This document shows positions 1 through 8,796 of a DNA stretch of 64,000 nucleotides, piece by piece. How positions within the stretch are numbered: the stretch's first letter is position 1; each line of letters opens with the position of its first letter. The notes beneath the pieces were generated by a model, which had not been told where the DNA came from, searched no databases, and worked only from the letters and a program-made list of their open reading frames with translations. The position numbers were made by a program, and so were the translations under genes. This stretch comes from Prevotella lacticifex (GTDB taxonomy: Bacteria; Bacteroidota; Bacteroidia; Bacteroidales; Bacteroidaceae), in assembly GCF_019973375.1 (NCBI RefSeq), contig NZ_BPTV01000002.1:543228-607227 (forward strand), read 5' to 3'.

Positions 1-2693
1 AGCCCTCATCCATTGACGGACCCACATTATCGCTGACGGACACAATGCTTGTAGGGGTGTCACCATTATCGAATATACCCTCAATAACATAAAAGTTCTT
101 TGCCGACGTCGATGACGGAACATGCAGATAAGCCTTGTTTGCAGCCAAGTTGCTGTTGTCGTTATTGGCAACGCGGTAGAAGCCGAGAGTGCTGTTAGTG
201 CCGCCATTGACATCAACGATATTGCCGTTAGCATCAAGATTATAGCTGACTACGGTAAAGACATAGTTTGTGCCGCCATCTTTCAGATTTGAGGTTTCTT
301 CGAGAGTGCCATCCAGCATGTTGCCAGTAATCTGGTTTTCTTGGCTGTTCACATCCTTGACAAACAAAGGTATGGCATCTACATGGTCTGTAGCATCACA
401 AGTGAGAATCACACCCGTTTTTGCCGGCGCAACCGTGACAGGGCTGGTCTTTGCGAGATATTTAGCATTGTCCACACTCGAGATCATCTCAGCCGTGACC
501 GCCTTGCCATTAGTGAAGATCCCCGTGAGATCGTATTTCTCATTGTGGTCGCGGTATTCAGTGGCATAGCTTTTACCATCAGTGTATGCATTCAATTTCT
601 TGAATGTGCCCGTAACACCAATCTTCTCGATAGTAGCGTTCTTGACTGTAAGGTCGATATTGCCGCCATTTGTACCATCGACAACAAATATCTTTTCGTC
701 ATTGCTTTTACCAGCTGTATAATCAGTACCCGTCAACGTCGTTGAACCGTTGGCGATACTGCCATTATCACCCATCTTAGCAAGGATATAAGCCTTGAAT
801 CCGCTCGGCACTGTCGGGATAGTGAGAATCTGATTGTCGTTACTGCCAAACTTCAGACCGCTGCCGAGGACCAATGTCAGCGAGTTGTCCTTATCGCGTG
901 GCACATCGATGCCAAGGTCCTGAGCCTCAGCGTAGTCGGAACTGCCAGTCTGTATGTCATTACCCTCAAAGTAGTTCCAACTCTTGGGATTAAGAGTCAG
1001 CGACCCGTCGGTATTCTTATTCCATTCGTCATCGGTGAACTTATCTGCTGTAGTCTTATTATTCTGGAAATCCCATGTATATGGATATTTTCTTGAAACT
1101 GTCTTTTTCTCATAAACGGTAACATCGGTCTTTTTGCGGTCCAATACATATCCGCTGTTGACACCGTCCTGAGTGATTGTTATAACACCCTGACCGCTAT
1201 TTACTGTCAGCACACCGGCGTCGGACATCGATGCTTCGATGTTGCCATTCTTCTTTTCATAGGAATATTTGACAGTACCATCTGTCTTATCGCCTCTCTT
1301 AGGATCGCCCTTAGCCATGGCCGATACAGCATGCAGAATATTCGTCTCCTGGCTATACGTCACTGTTGTTTTATCAGTATATATTATTGGATTAGCGAAT
1401 GTTACTTTATCATTTTCTTTTCCCTTTTCAACCAATCTCAAATCGGTCAAAAGGTTAATGCCATCAGTATCATCAGTATCGAGCATGCCATTCTTGTCAG
1501 CTGACAATTTGATGTCGTAGATATCCGTCCATCCCTCATCCATCTGCGTAAAGGTGACATCGCCATCTTCCTTGACAATGAAGAACTCATAGCCATAGTC
1601 GCCTTTATCAGCACGTGCCGGAACTCCGACATTGAATTCATTATCTATGGATTTGCCATCAAGGTCAGTAACATTCGTGGCCTTTATATGGTCACCCGTA
1701 TTTGGTGAATATCTGCGCCATTTCATCCGGATATACTGCCCTTTCTTCAAATTTGGAATGGTCAGCCCCCCCCCCTTGTACATAGTAACGAGCTGCACAC
1801 TGCTCACCTTATCGTATGTCAGAGCATATTTCTCGTCAAGGGTGAGTCCGTCGATATCGAGATCATTAGTCCAAGATTTAATCTTTGAACCAAATCCGTT
1901 AGCATCTGACTTGAACAGCAGTCCGGCAGTAGCGGGAACGTATAAAGCATTGTTGCCATCGATAGCTGTACCGTTGGCCATCACCGGAACGTTGAGATAA
2001 GTCAGGGCCTTAGAAGTCGGGTCGAACTGTCTAACCTTATAAGTTACAGCCCAATCGGTAGTATTAGCTTTCAGATCCTTCAATTCCACATTTCTGAAGT
2101 CCCATTCGTGTGTGGAATAAGGCACTGTTATTACATAGCTGTCGGAGGAGCCATTGAGAGAGGCAGTTACGACTAATGCTCCGCCATCACCCGACCAACT
2201 TACATTTCCACTGTTGTCAACTTTAGCTGATGTGAGACTTCCATAGGCCTTTACAGTGTAATTAGAGCCGTCACCGCCAGTTACTGCTTGAGTATAGTTC
2301 TTAGCGCCATTGTTGACACGCACACTCTTATTAGCAAAGTAATACTGAGATACGAAAGTAAAGCTGTTTAGACAGAAGATGTCATAATTCTTAGCATTAG
2401 CGTCTGTTGGCACATATAAATAATATGTCTTGCCGGCCTCGAGTTCAAATGAATTTGAGGCTTCGGCGTAATTGGCTTTGTAAGATATAGTTCCTTTTTG
2501 GTTTGTTCCCTCATATATATGCGCATCAGCAGTACCTGAACCATTTTGATGGAATACGCCCTTCACAGTCAGCTTTCCTTTAGCTGACGGTTTGAAAACA
2601 TAGTATGTGCCCATTGTTGGCAGGCCTTTATCTACAAAGACATGTACAAAGCCATTACGGTCAAGACAGGTCATACCGAGATAATTGTTTTTG
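1..2693 (-). pseudogene. 3' part of an IS-interrupted large secreted protein gene
   Basis: The minus strand is open without a stop in a single frame from 2693 to the left edge, about 897 codons. This frame is continued from the 5' part at 4303-5101: removing the ISL3 element and one copy of its 8-bp duplication joins the two reading frames exactly (..SYGKN/NYLGMT..). The encoded protein is rich in Thr, Ser, Asn, Gly and short beta-strand-like segments and has no obvious catalytic motif. It resembles the Ig-like, repeat-containing surface proteins of Bacteroidales. The C-terminus lies outside the window. Because the insertion separates it from its promoter and signal peptide, this part is probably not expressed as a secreted protein. 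The function is unknown; adhesin or glycan-binding roles are guesses. Confidence 0.75.
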
Positions 2694-2732
2694 GGCGCAG
2701 GGGGATTTTTCCGTGGATGCCCCTGCACTCGC

Positions 2733-3815
2733 CTAACCAAATATCGTGAAACAGCGGAACATGAAGAAGGGAAGGTCACTGACCCCATGCACCTGAGCAC
2801 GCAGTCCCTTAATCTTTGAGTTGAGCGACTCGGCTGGCGCATTCGTTGACCTGTTGTTGAAGAAGTTTAGCACATACTCCTCTTTGGCCTTGATGGTGTC
2901 ACGTACTGATATGATTTCCCGAATGCGGGTTCTTCCGACATTCTTGTACCACTTATGGAGCGCTTTCTTTGCACTCTTCCTGTCCTTTTTCTTGCTGAAG
3001 ATGTTGCGCAGGGCGCAGAGCAGACCGTATGCAGCCTTCATCTTTGGCTCAATCTCAAAGAGCAGGCGCATTTCCTCCTTCTGGAAGTCAGTCCAGTCAT
3101 TGTGGTTTTTCGTCAGCGGGTATCTTACGTGCGTCAGCAAGTCGGCTTTGGTCTCTCCATTGCTGAGTTTCTTCGGCTCAAACTTTTCATTCTTCCGCTT
3201 GCGCGGCCTGCCGAGGCGTTTGCCGTTCTTGCTCTTCTTGACCTCATGGGTCTCGGCGTACCTGTCCCTTGCCTTGGCCCGCTTCTCTTGCTGCTTTCTG
3301 AACTCCCGCTCCTCTCTCTTGACCTCGGTCGTGTTGGTGCGCTTGAGCTTCATGCGCATCGCATCAAGTCCCCTGGTCGTATAAAGCTGGATGACATGGA
3401 AATGGTCTATAACTATCTCTGCCTGTGGGAAGGACTTCTTGACAATGCCCATCATGCTGTCGGAGAAGTCCATCGACACCTCCTTGACTTTATTTCGGCT
3501 CTCTTCTTGTATCTCGTCAAAATGCTTCGTCACGTCAGCAACGGTCGTGCCCTTGACTGCAGCTATGAGTGTTCCCTTCTTGCAGTGTCCGTCCCTGTTG
3601 GAGAGGAACGTGATCAGGTCATGGTGAAGCATCGTCTCGTCTATGCACAGTCGCTCGCCCATGTTCTTCTCTTGAAGCACCCACTCACCGGCATGCTCCT
3701 TCTGGTCCCAGTCCGTAAAGCCACTCAGATGCTCCTTGTAGGCACGCCCGAGGTACTTCCCGTCAGTCCGGAAGAAGCGCCCCACGCATTGGGCCGTCAC
3801 TGGGAAGGCATCCAA
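2733..3815 (-). CDS. ISL3-family transposase, catalytic frame
   Basis: This 360-codon frame carries the DDE catalytic core of an ISL3 transposase: LCIDETMLHH (first Asp), a conserved VSMDFSDSM and VIDHFHVIQL segment, and the C-terminal NAPAESLNSKIKGLRAQVHG helix containing the catalytic Glu. A basic KRLGRPRKRKNEKFEPKK stretch lies in the middle. The apparent start is a TTG within the overlap; in practice it is probably translated as a fusion with the 3763-4203 frame after slippage on an A8 run. It has no ribosome binding site or ATG of its own that I can see, which supports the fusion reading. Confidence 0.8.
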   Translation of the reverse strand: MDAFPVTAQCVGRFFRTDGKYLGRAYKEHLSGFTDWDQKEHAGEWVLQEKNMGERLCIDETMLHHDLITFLSNRDGHCKKGTLIAAVKGTTVADVTKHFDEIQEESRNKVKEVSMDFSDSMMGIVKKSFPQAEIVIDHFHVIQLYTTRGLDAMRMKLKRTNTTEVKREEREFRKQQEKRAKARDRYAETHEVKKSKNGKRLGRPRKRKNEKFEPKKLSNGETKADLLTHVRYPLTKNHNDWTDFQKEEMRLLFEIEPKMKAAYGLLCALRNIFSKKKDRKSAKKALHKWYKNVGRTRIREIISVRDTIKAKEEYVLNFFNNRSTNAPAESLNSKIKGLRAQVHGVSDLPFFMFRCFTIFG

Positions 3816-4203
3816 CCATTTTTTTTAAGAAATCCGCAAACTCTACAGAGTAGCAGGTTCCCTCTGCCACAAGAGGCAGGGTTTCAAGGACGACGTTGTG
3901 ACCGTCTCCGTCCAACCAACGACGGCGACGGACATGCAGCAGAACTTTATGCTCGCGTTGTGGGAAGTCATTGAACAAGCGAGGCTCCGTGAAACCGTTG
4001 GGCTGAAGGTCATGCCAGACCTTGTCACGCAGGTCGCGCTCGTCAAGGTAGATGTGAAGAATACGGATGACGGTGCCTGTTTCGTCCTTCTCGTTAGTAA
4101 CTTCTTCGTCGATCTTAGTGATCTCGAAGTAATCAAGGATGCCATCGGGCAGCATGTAACGGACTAATGTTGAGTAGTCGAATGTCGATAGTTTCTTTGC
4201 CAT
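3763..4203 (-). CDS. ISL3-family transposase, N-terminal frame
   Basis: This 146-codon frame encodes the N-terminal part of the ISL3 transposase, starting MAKKLSTFDY. Its last true transposase residues are FADFLKK, encoded by a run of eight A on the minus strand (3818-3825). After the run this frame becomes nonsense (..MVGCLPSDGPMRG..) and stops. The catalytic part continues in the +1 frame at 2733-3815. Losing one A, or adding two by transcriptional slippage on the A8 run, would fuse the two frames into one protein of about 490 residues, the usual ISL3 length. Whether the split is programmed or a mutation cannot be told from one copy. Confidence 0.75.
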   Translation of the reverse strand: MAKKLSTFDYSTLVRYMLPDGILDYFEITKIDEEVTNEKDETGTVIRILHIYLDERDLRDKVWHDLQPNGFTEPRLFNDFPQREHKVLLHVRRRRWLDGDGHNVVLETLPLVAEGTCYSVEFADFLKKMVGCLPSDGPMRGALLPD

Positions 4204-4255
4204 GCTGCAAAGGTAACATAGTTTCCCGACATCAGCAACGCTGTTTCACTATATT

Positions 4256-5101
4256 TTAGTTAGGCGAGTGCAGGGACATCCACGGAAAAATCCCCCTGCG
4301 CCTGTTTTTGCCATAAGACTTTGCCATGGTCATCTCGCCATCCTGTCCCACTTGCATATTCATATAAGGCACATCAAGGATGTGCTTATTGCTGATCTTT
4401 CCATCTGAGGTTAAGGTGTAAGTTTTTCCGGAAACAGAAGTCGTTGCTTCTTGCGCAGTGACAAGAAGAGTATAAGATCCGCTTTTATTCGTTATCGTGT
4501 CTGTTGCCGTGATAGTTGTCATACCAGTATTTACAAAACGAATCCAGCCATTTTTGTCGACTTGAGCTATCTTTATATTGCTACTGGTATAAGTTACGTT
4601 GTTGGTAGTATTATTCGGCTTCAACGCCATCACACCAAGGTCGGTCATAGGTGCAGTTTGCTGCGACTGACAAAAGGTAAGAGAATTGCTTGAGCTGTAA
4701 GTCACTGTGACAGAGCTGACAGAGCACTCGCCTTTTTCTCCGGCCGTTAAAGTAACGGATTGCGATGATCCTGTCCATGTAGAAGTCTTATCAGCCCAAT
4801 TTCCGGTATTGGCAGTAAAAGAATTAGTTTTACTACGTCCTGAAGCATAGCCAATAACAATCTTCGAGATTGTACCCGACGATGCCGAGACGGTAAGGGC
4901 AGAGCCAGAAATCATCTTAACATAAGCATTCTGGTAAGTCGTACCGGACCCGGTGAAAGAGAAAGTAATGTCACCGATTGTTTTCGAGGCATCTCCTGCG
5001 GTATTAGAGAGTTTTTCCGAGATACTGAGCGTAGTCTCATCAGCCCTCACGTAGCTTATTGCACACAGAAGCATGCACATAAGGAACAGAATCTTTTTCA
5101 T
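4256..5101 (-). pseudogene. 5' part of the interrupted secreted protein gene (signal peptide, Ig-like domain)
   Basis: The ATG at 5101 begins a clear signal peptide (MKKILFLMCMLLCAISYVRA). About 240 residues of a beta-rich secreted protein follow, including a bacterial Ig-like (BIG_2-type) stretch near residues 145-215 with the pattern VTYTSSNIKIAQVDKNGWI...GMTTITATD. The native sequence ends at the IS junction (4303). The last roughly 15 residues before the stop at 4256 are read from the inverted repeat of the ISL3 element and are not native. If expressed it would yield a truncated secreted fragment of 281 residues. A -7 promoter box lies 53 bases upstream. The rest of the gene is at 1-2693. 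Confidence 0.8.
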
Positions 5102-5153
5102 CTTATGTAAATAATTATTTTTGTATTATCAGTTAAGCAATCTTTTGGGGCGG

Positions 5154-5161
5154 CAAAGGTA
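5154..5161 (-). promoter_or_regulatory. Bacteroidetes -7 box (TACCTTTG) for the interrupted surface-protein gene
   Basis: The minus strand reads TACCTTTG, the Bacteroidetes sigma-ABfr -7 consensus (TAnnTTTG), 53 bases before the ATG at 5101. The IS1634-like element begins only about 50 bases further upstream, so any more distant upstream regulation may have been lost. Confidence 0.6.
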
Positions 5162-5211
5162 CAAAATATATCAATAACGAAAGAAAAGATTGTATTAATT
5201 TTAAACTAAAT

Positions 5212-7316
5212 TAACCCAAGTTTGACGCTCTAATGTTTTTTTTCAGAATTTTTTCCAGTGTTTATAGGGGTTTGCGTGGTCAAACTGCTCAAAATCGCAA
5301 TGTAGAACACAGCAATGTCGTAGGGATTGCTTATCTTTGCGGCATGAATTTTACGTCCCAAATACGTTACAACCCACAGACGTGTAAAGACGAGAAGTAT
5401 TACCGTCTGAAGGAGTCCTATCGCGATGCCAGCGGTAGGGTATGTACTTTGATATTGCTCAATGTCGGGTTTATACATGACCTATCCCCAGAGCAGATAA
5501 GAGATGTTGCGCGTGGACTGACGTATCTGTACAATCACCAGAAGGATGTCCAACTTTGGGATGAGAAACTGCAAGGTTACTCGGAAGTGGTTCGTGACAG
5601 AGTGCATGCGTACTGGGCCAGACTTGTCGAGGAGGAAAAACTTGATATTGTGGGCAACGCCTACGAGAGAAGCAAGTCCAAGGCCAGGAAACGGATAGAT
5701 GTTGACACTATGAGGCATACAGACGCAAGGGAAGTCGGCTGCGAATGGCTATGCCTGCAAACGATTCGTAAACTTGGTCTGGATACATTTCTCCGTTCTT
5801 TGGGATGGTCTGAGGACAAGGTGAAGGTCACTTTGGCCCATCTTATTACGAGGGCGGCCTATACTCCGTCCGAATTAAAGTCAATATCCATTATAAAAGA
5901 GAACTCTGCAGTGTGCGAACTCCTTGACCTTCCTATGGCCAAAATAACTCCAAGGAGGATATATCGAGTTGCCGATGACCTTTATTCCATAAAGGATAAG
6001 CTTGAGAAGTATCTTTGCCACAAGACCGACGACCTCTTCAAACCGACCAACCGCATTATGCTCTTCGATCTCACCAACTTTTATTTTGAGGGACGCAAGA
6101 CCGGCAGCAAGAAGGCTGCCTTTGGCCGTTCAAAGGAGAAACGCAGCGACTGCAAGCTGCTTGTCCTCGCGCTATGCATCAATACTGACGGCTTCATACG
6201 TTACAGTGCGGTACTGGAAGGCAATACCGCCGATCCAAAGTCACTTCCCAACATGGTGGACGAGCTTATTGCTGAGAATCCGGCCAAATGTCCCGATAAC
6301 GAGGGAGTGCTTGTAGTCATTGACGCAGGTATCTCAACTGAAGATAACCTCAAGACTATAAGGGACAAAGGATACAACTATCTTTGTGTATCCCGCAAAG
6401 CTCTTACCGAATACACCACCCCCGAGAATGCTCCCAAAGTCACAGTTTGCGATTGCTTGAAGCGCGAGATAACGCTTCAACGCGTAACAACGGCCAAGAA
6501 TGACGACTGTTACCTCAAAATAGACTCTCCTGCAAAAGCGTTGAAGGAAGAATCCATGAACCGCAAATTCCGTGAGCGTTTTGAGGAAGGGTTGAAAAAA
6601 ATCAGAAAGAGTACCCAATCAAAACACGGGATAAAAAACTACGGCAAGGTACAAAACAGGATCGGTGCCCTGCAAGGAAAATATCCCTCTATAAGCCGAT
6701 ATTACAATATAAAAGTTGAGGATGACGGACACGACAAAGTCGCTTCTATGACATGGGAGGTCAACATCCCGGACAAGGTGGAATACGGAACATACTTCCT
6801 CAGAACCAATGTGAAGAAATTAGATGAGGAAACGACCTGGAACTACTATAATCTTATACGTGAAATAGAATGCTCCAACCGGCAGCTCAAAACCGACCTC
6901 AGCCTCAGGCCCATATACCACCAGACTGACAATAGGGCAGACGCACACCTTTTCTTAGGGCTGCTGGCTTACTGGATAGTAAACACCGTGCGCCATCAGA
7001 TGAAGGTTGCCCGGCGAAAGCAAGGCAAGGATGAGCATGGGCGGGAGCGTTCGACACCGTACTGGTCGGAGATCATGCGGATCATGAAGACTCAAAAAGC
7101 AGTTACTACCACAGCAGTAAATGCGCTTGGAGAGGCTGTCGAGACCAGACTGTGCAGTGTGCCTACAGATAGTGCAGCTGAAATCTACGAGTTGTTGAAA
7201 ATCAGTAAAGTGCCATTTAAAAAAATAAAAATCTGTAGAACACAGTAGGACTTTTTAAAAACACTAAATTGCTGATACAGAACAACTAAGCAAAATACGA
7301 TGTCAAAGTTGGGTTA
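5212..7316 (+). mobile_element. IS1634-like insertion sequence, about 2.1 kb
   Basis: The ends carry short inverted repeats: TTAACCCAAGTTTGAC at 5211-5226 and its near-complement GTCAAAGTTGGGTTAA at 7302-7317. Between them is a single transposase gene. I cannot define a clean target duplication; AAAT at both edges is a weak candidate. The element lies directly upstream of the interrupted surface-protein gene. The exact ends are uncertain by a few bases. Confidence 0.7.
5344..7248 (+). CDS. IS1634-like DDE transposase
   Basis: This is a 634-residue transposase. The ATG at 5344 (MNFTSQIRYNPQT) is preferred over the in-frame ATG at 5233, because family members begin with this region followed by YYRLKESYR and a LLNVGF block. 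The DDE core is visible: LFDLTNFYFEGRKTG (first Asp), VVIDAGISTEDNL (second Asp), and YNLIREIECSNRQLKTDLSL...RPIYHQTD (Glu with the IS4-superfamily Y-R-E-K signature). The C-terminus contains HLFLGLLAYWIV, typical of the family. The gene is intact, so the element may still be active. Family assignment to IS1634 is from recognition of these blocks, not from a search. Confidence 0.8.
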   Translation: MNFTSQIRYNPQTCKDEKYYRLKESYRDASGRVCTLILLNVGFIHDLSPEQIRDVARGLTYLYNHQKDVQLWDEKLQGYSEVVRDRVHAYWARLVEEEKLDIVGNAYERSKSKARKRIDVDTMRHTDAREVGCEWLCLQTIRKLGLDTFLRSLGWSEDKVKVTLAHLITRAAYTPSELKSISIIKENSAVCELLDLPMAKITPRRIYRVADDLYSIKDKLEKYLCHKTDDLFKPTNRIMLFDLTNFYFEGRKTGSKKAAFGRSKEKRSDCKLLVLALCINTDGFIRYSAVLEGNTADPKSLPNMVDELIAENPAKCPDNEGVLVVIDAGISTEDNLKTIRDKGYNYLCVSRKALTEYTTPENAPKVTVCDCLKREITLQRVTTAKNDDCYLKIDSPAKALKEESMNRKFRERFEEGLKKIRKSTQSKHGIKNYGKVQNRIGALQGKYPSISRYYNIKVEDDGHDKVASMTWEVNIPDKVEYGTYFLRTNVKKLDEETTWNYYNLIREIECSNRQLKTDLSLRPIYHQTDNRADAHLFLGLLAYWIVNTVRHQMKVARRKQGKDEHGRERSTPYWSEIMRIMKTQKAVTTTAVNALGEAVETRLCSVPTDSAAEIYELLKISKVPFKKIKICRTQ

Positions 7317-7410
7317 AATCAAACCTTGAAATTTATCGGAATTATTGACAACCAAAAGGGGATAATATGCGACATGCCAGAGTGTTAGAGGATTAAAACG
7401 CCGGTATGAG

Positions 7411-7569
7411 GGTGGTAAGACGGTATGAGGATGTAAGATTGATTGGAGGAAAATGATGATACGAGGGTATTAGGCCGATATGAGACGGGACAATGGTGGT
7501 AAGACGGTATGAGGATGTAAGATTGATTGGAGGAAAATGATGATACGAGGGTATTAGGCCGATATGAGA
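7411..7569. repeat. Two direct copies of a 75-bp repeat
   Basis: Positions 7411-7485 and 7495-7569 are identical or nearly so, separated by 9 bases. They begin GGTGGTAAGACGGTATGAGG and end GGCCGATATGAGA. A shorter related segment (CCGGTATGAGGGT) precedes the first copy. No gene is visible here. Confidence 0.85.
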
Positions 7570-7734
7570 GTGTTGCGATGCCGTGGTCCACGGACGATGC
7601 CCGCAATTGCATATTGGGTTGGCCCAGAATTAGGTGCTTTAACGATCCACTTGTATGTGCGGATCTCATGCCCGTTCCCGCAAGTGAATCACGTTAACAA
7701 CACGCTGACAACCAATGTGTTGCACACATCCTCT

Positions 7735-7825
7735 GTAGGGGTGGGGTTTATCCCCACCCTCGCAACTGCGGACAAGAATTACAAAGTATCGATGGCAGTA
7801 GGATGGGGATAAACCCCACCCCTAC
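7735..7825. repeat. Dispersed hairpin repeat, copy 1 (complete)
   Basis: The copy begins GTAGGGGTGGGGTTTATCCCC and ends with the complementary GGGGATAAACCCCACCCCTAC, with about 50 bases between. The same module recurs at 11865, 15906/17609, 43962, 44271, 51898/53756, 54055 and 59576. The flank ATGTGTTGCACACATCC is part of the conserved surroundings. It makes spurious short open frames (VGVGFIPTLAT..), which are not genes. Confidence 0.9.
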
Positions 7826-7867
7826 TGTGGATCATGGTGGCAAAGGTTGTATATACCATTGTCTCAA

Positions 7868-8395
7868 ACTCCTGACTTCGTCAATGCGTCACCCTGAATC
7901 AAGAATAAGCTTTTTGAAAATAGTCATAGGCAGGCTTAAGCTCCCGATGGAGCTATGGTGTGGAAGTGATGGGGCAGCCTTTGCGAGCAAGCTCGCAGTC
8001 TGCCCCATCACTCCCACACCACCCCTGACGGGGTTAAAGCCAGCCTATGACGAAAATCGCTATCGCGTAAAATTGCGCAGAGCGCATAAAATAATAAATT
8101 GCGCCAAGGCGCATAAAATATGATACCGCCCAACAGAACACAAGCAGTATAGCAGACCTTCAAGACGCTATGGACTATCTTTCGGCCGCAGGATTTTATG
8201 TCCAAGGGGCAATCGTCATGGGCAGGCTTGACACCAAAGGTGTGGGGCTAAAGCTATGGGGTAGGCGGCAAGCTTGCTCGCAAGACTACCCCATAGCTTT
8301 AGACCCATTGCTCCTTGGGGAGCATAAGCATGACCATGATTTTCTTTTCTCTTTTCCGTTTGGAAATGCCAAAGCGATAATGACAGTATAAAGAA
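7868..8395. repeat. Long structured non-coding repeat, copy A
   Basis: This segment shares about 500 bases of layout and much sequence with 19765-20235: GTCAATGCGTCACCCTGAAT, then AATCGCTATCGCGTAAAATT, then AGAGCGCATAAAAT. It holds two long hairpins, at 7956-8021 and 8244-8306, with stems of about 20 bp and G-rich arms, each with an inner AAGCTCGC-type or AAGCTTGC-type loop. Paired arm positions differ in compensating fashion from copy B. No credible reading frame is present. Confidence 0.75.
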
Positions 8396-8591
8396 TTATA
8401 TTACCTCTCAACATGATTCCACCGAAAATATCCAGTGAGCCGATAAACCCCGCCACTACGGCGGCAGAGTGCTGTAAGCGTCTTGTTATCAGATGTTTGC
8501 ATTACAAAATTAGCCCCTACAAACATATTTCAAATGGGTACAAAAAGGGCAGCCCTCTTTTTAATCTGTTATACGCATCCACCGCCATTTC

Positions 8592-8759
8592 AAACAAATC
8601 CAACCGCACGTTGCTCATGATTTCAAACATATCCAACCACACATTGCCAATGATTTACAACAAAATTAGTCGCATTTTGCCCATGATTTGTAACAAAACC
8701 ACACACATTTAGCCACTGATTTACAACAAAAAATATAAGATATTGCTACTGATTTACGA
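8592..8759. repeat. Degenerate 33-bp direct-repeat array upstream of the DUF4143 ATPase
   Basis: About five units follow the pattern CCCATGATTTcaAACAAA with tcCAACCGCACATTG, spaced 33 bases apart and decaying toward the promoter (ATGATTTACAACAAAA..). The same array, longer, lies at 12480-12745 ahead of a duplicated leader. There are no unique spacers, so this is not a CRISPR array. Confidence 0.75.
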
Positions 8760-8769
8760 TATTTTTGCT

Positions 8770-8777
8770 TAACTTTG
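8770..8777 (+). promoter_or_regulatory. -7 box TAACTTTG for the DUF4143 ATPase
   Basis: TAACTTTG fits the Bacteroidetes -7 consensus and lies 19 bases before the ATG at 8797. A TTTTTG lies just upstream. The box is duplicated exactly at 12777-12784. Confidence 0.6.
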
Positions 8778-8796
8778 CAGCAGCAAGATAATCGTC

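Larger units (their letters stand above)
2694..4302 (-). mobile_element. ISL3-family insertion sequence, complete, 1,609 bp
   Basis: The ends are near-perfect inverted repeats of about 44 bp, starting GGCGCAGGGGGATTTTTC and differing at one position. The element is flanked by the direct repeat TGTTTTTG at 2686-2693 and 4303-4310. An 8-bp duplication is typical of ISL3. It sits inside a secreted protein gene, and precise excision would restore that reading frame. The transposase is split over two overlapping frames (3763-4203 and 2733-3815). The near-identical ends and perfect duplication suggest a recent insertion. Confidence 0.9.

Noticed and set aside
2955..3974. 339-codon plus-strand frame across the ISL3 transposase
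   Set aside because: Opposite-strand shadow of both transposase frames.
7564..7812. Small proteins of the type VGVGFIPTLATADKN, also near 43710-44120, 44241-44462, 53744-54022 and 59469-59712
   Set aside because: They are translations of the dispersed hairpin repeat. Frames and ends change from copy to copy while the hairpin is kept.
8592..8759. Possible CRISPR array (33-bp spaced repeats, also at 12480-12745)
   Set aside because: Units are directly adjacent and degenerate, with no unique spacers, and no cas genes are present.
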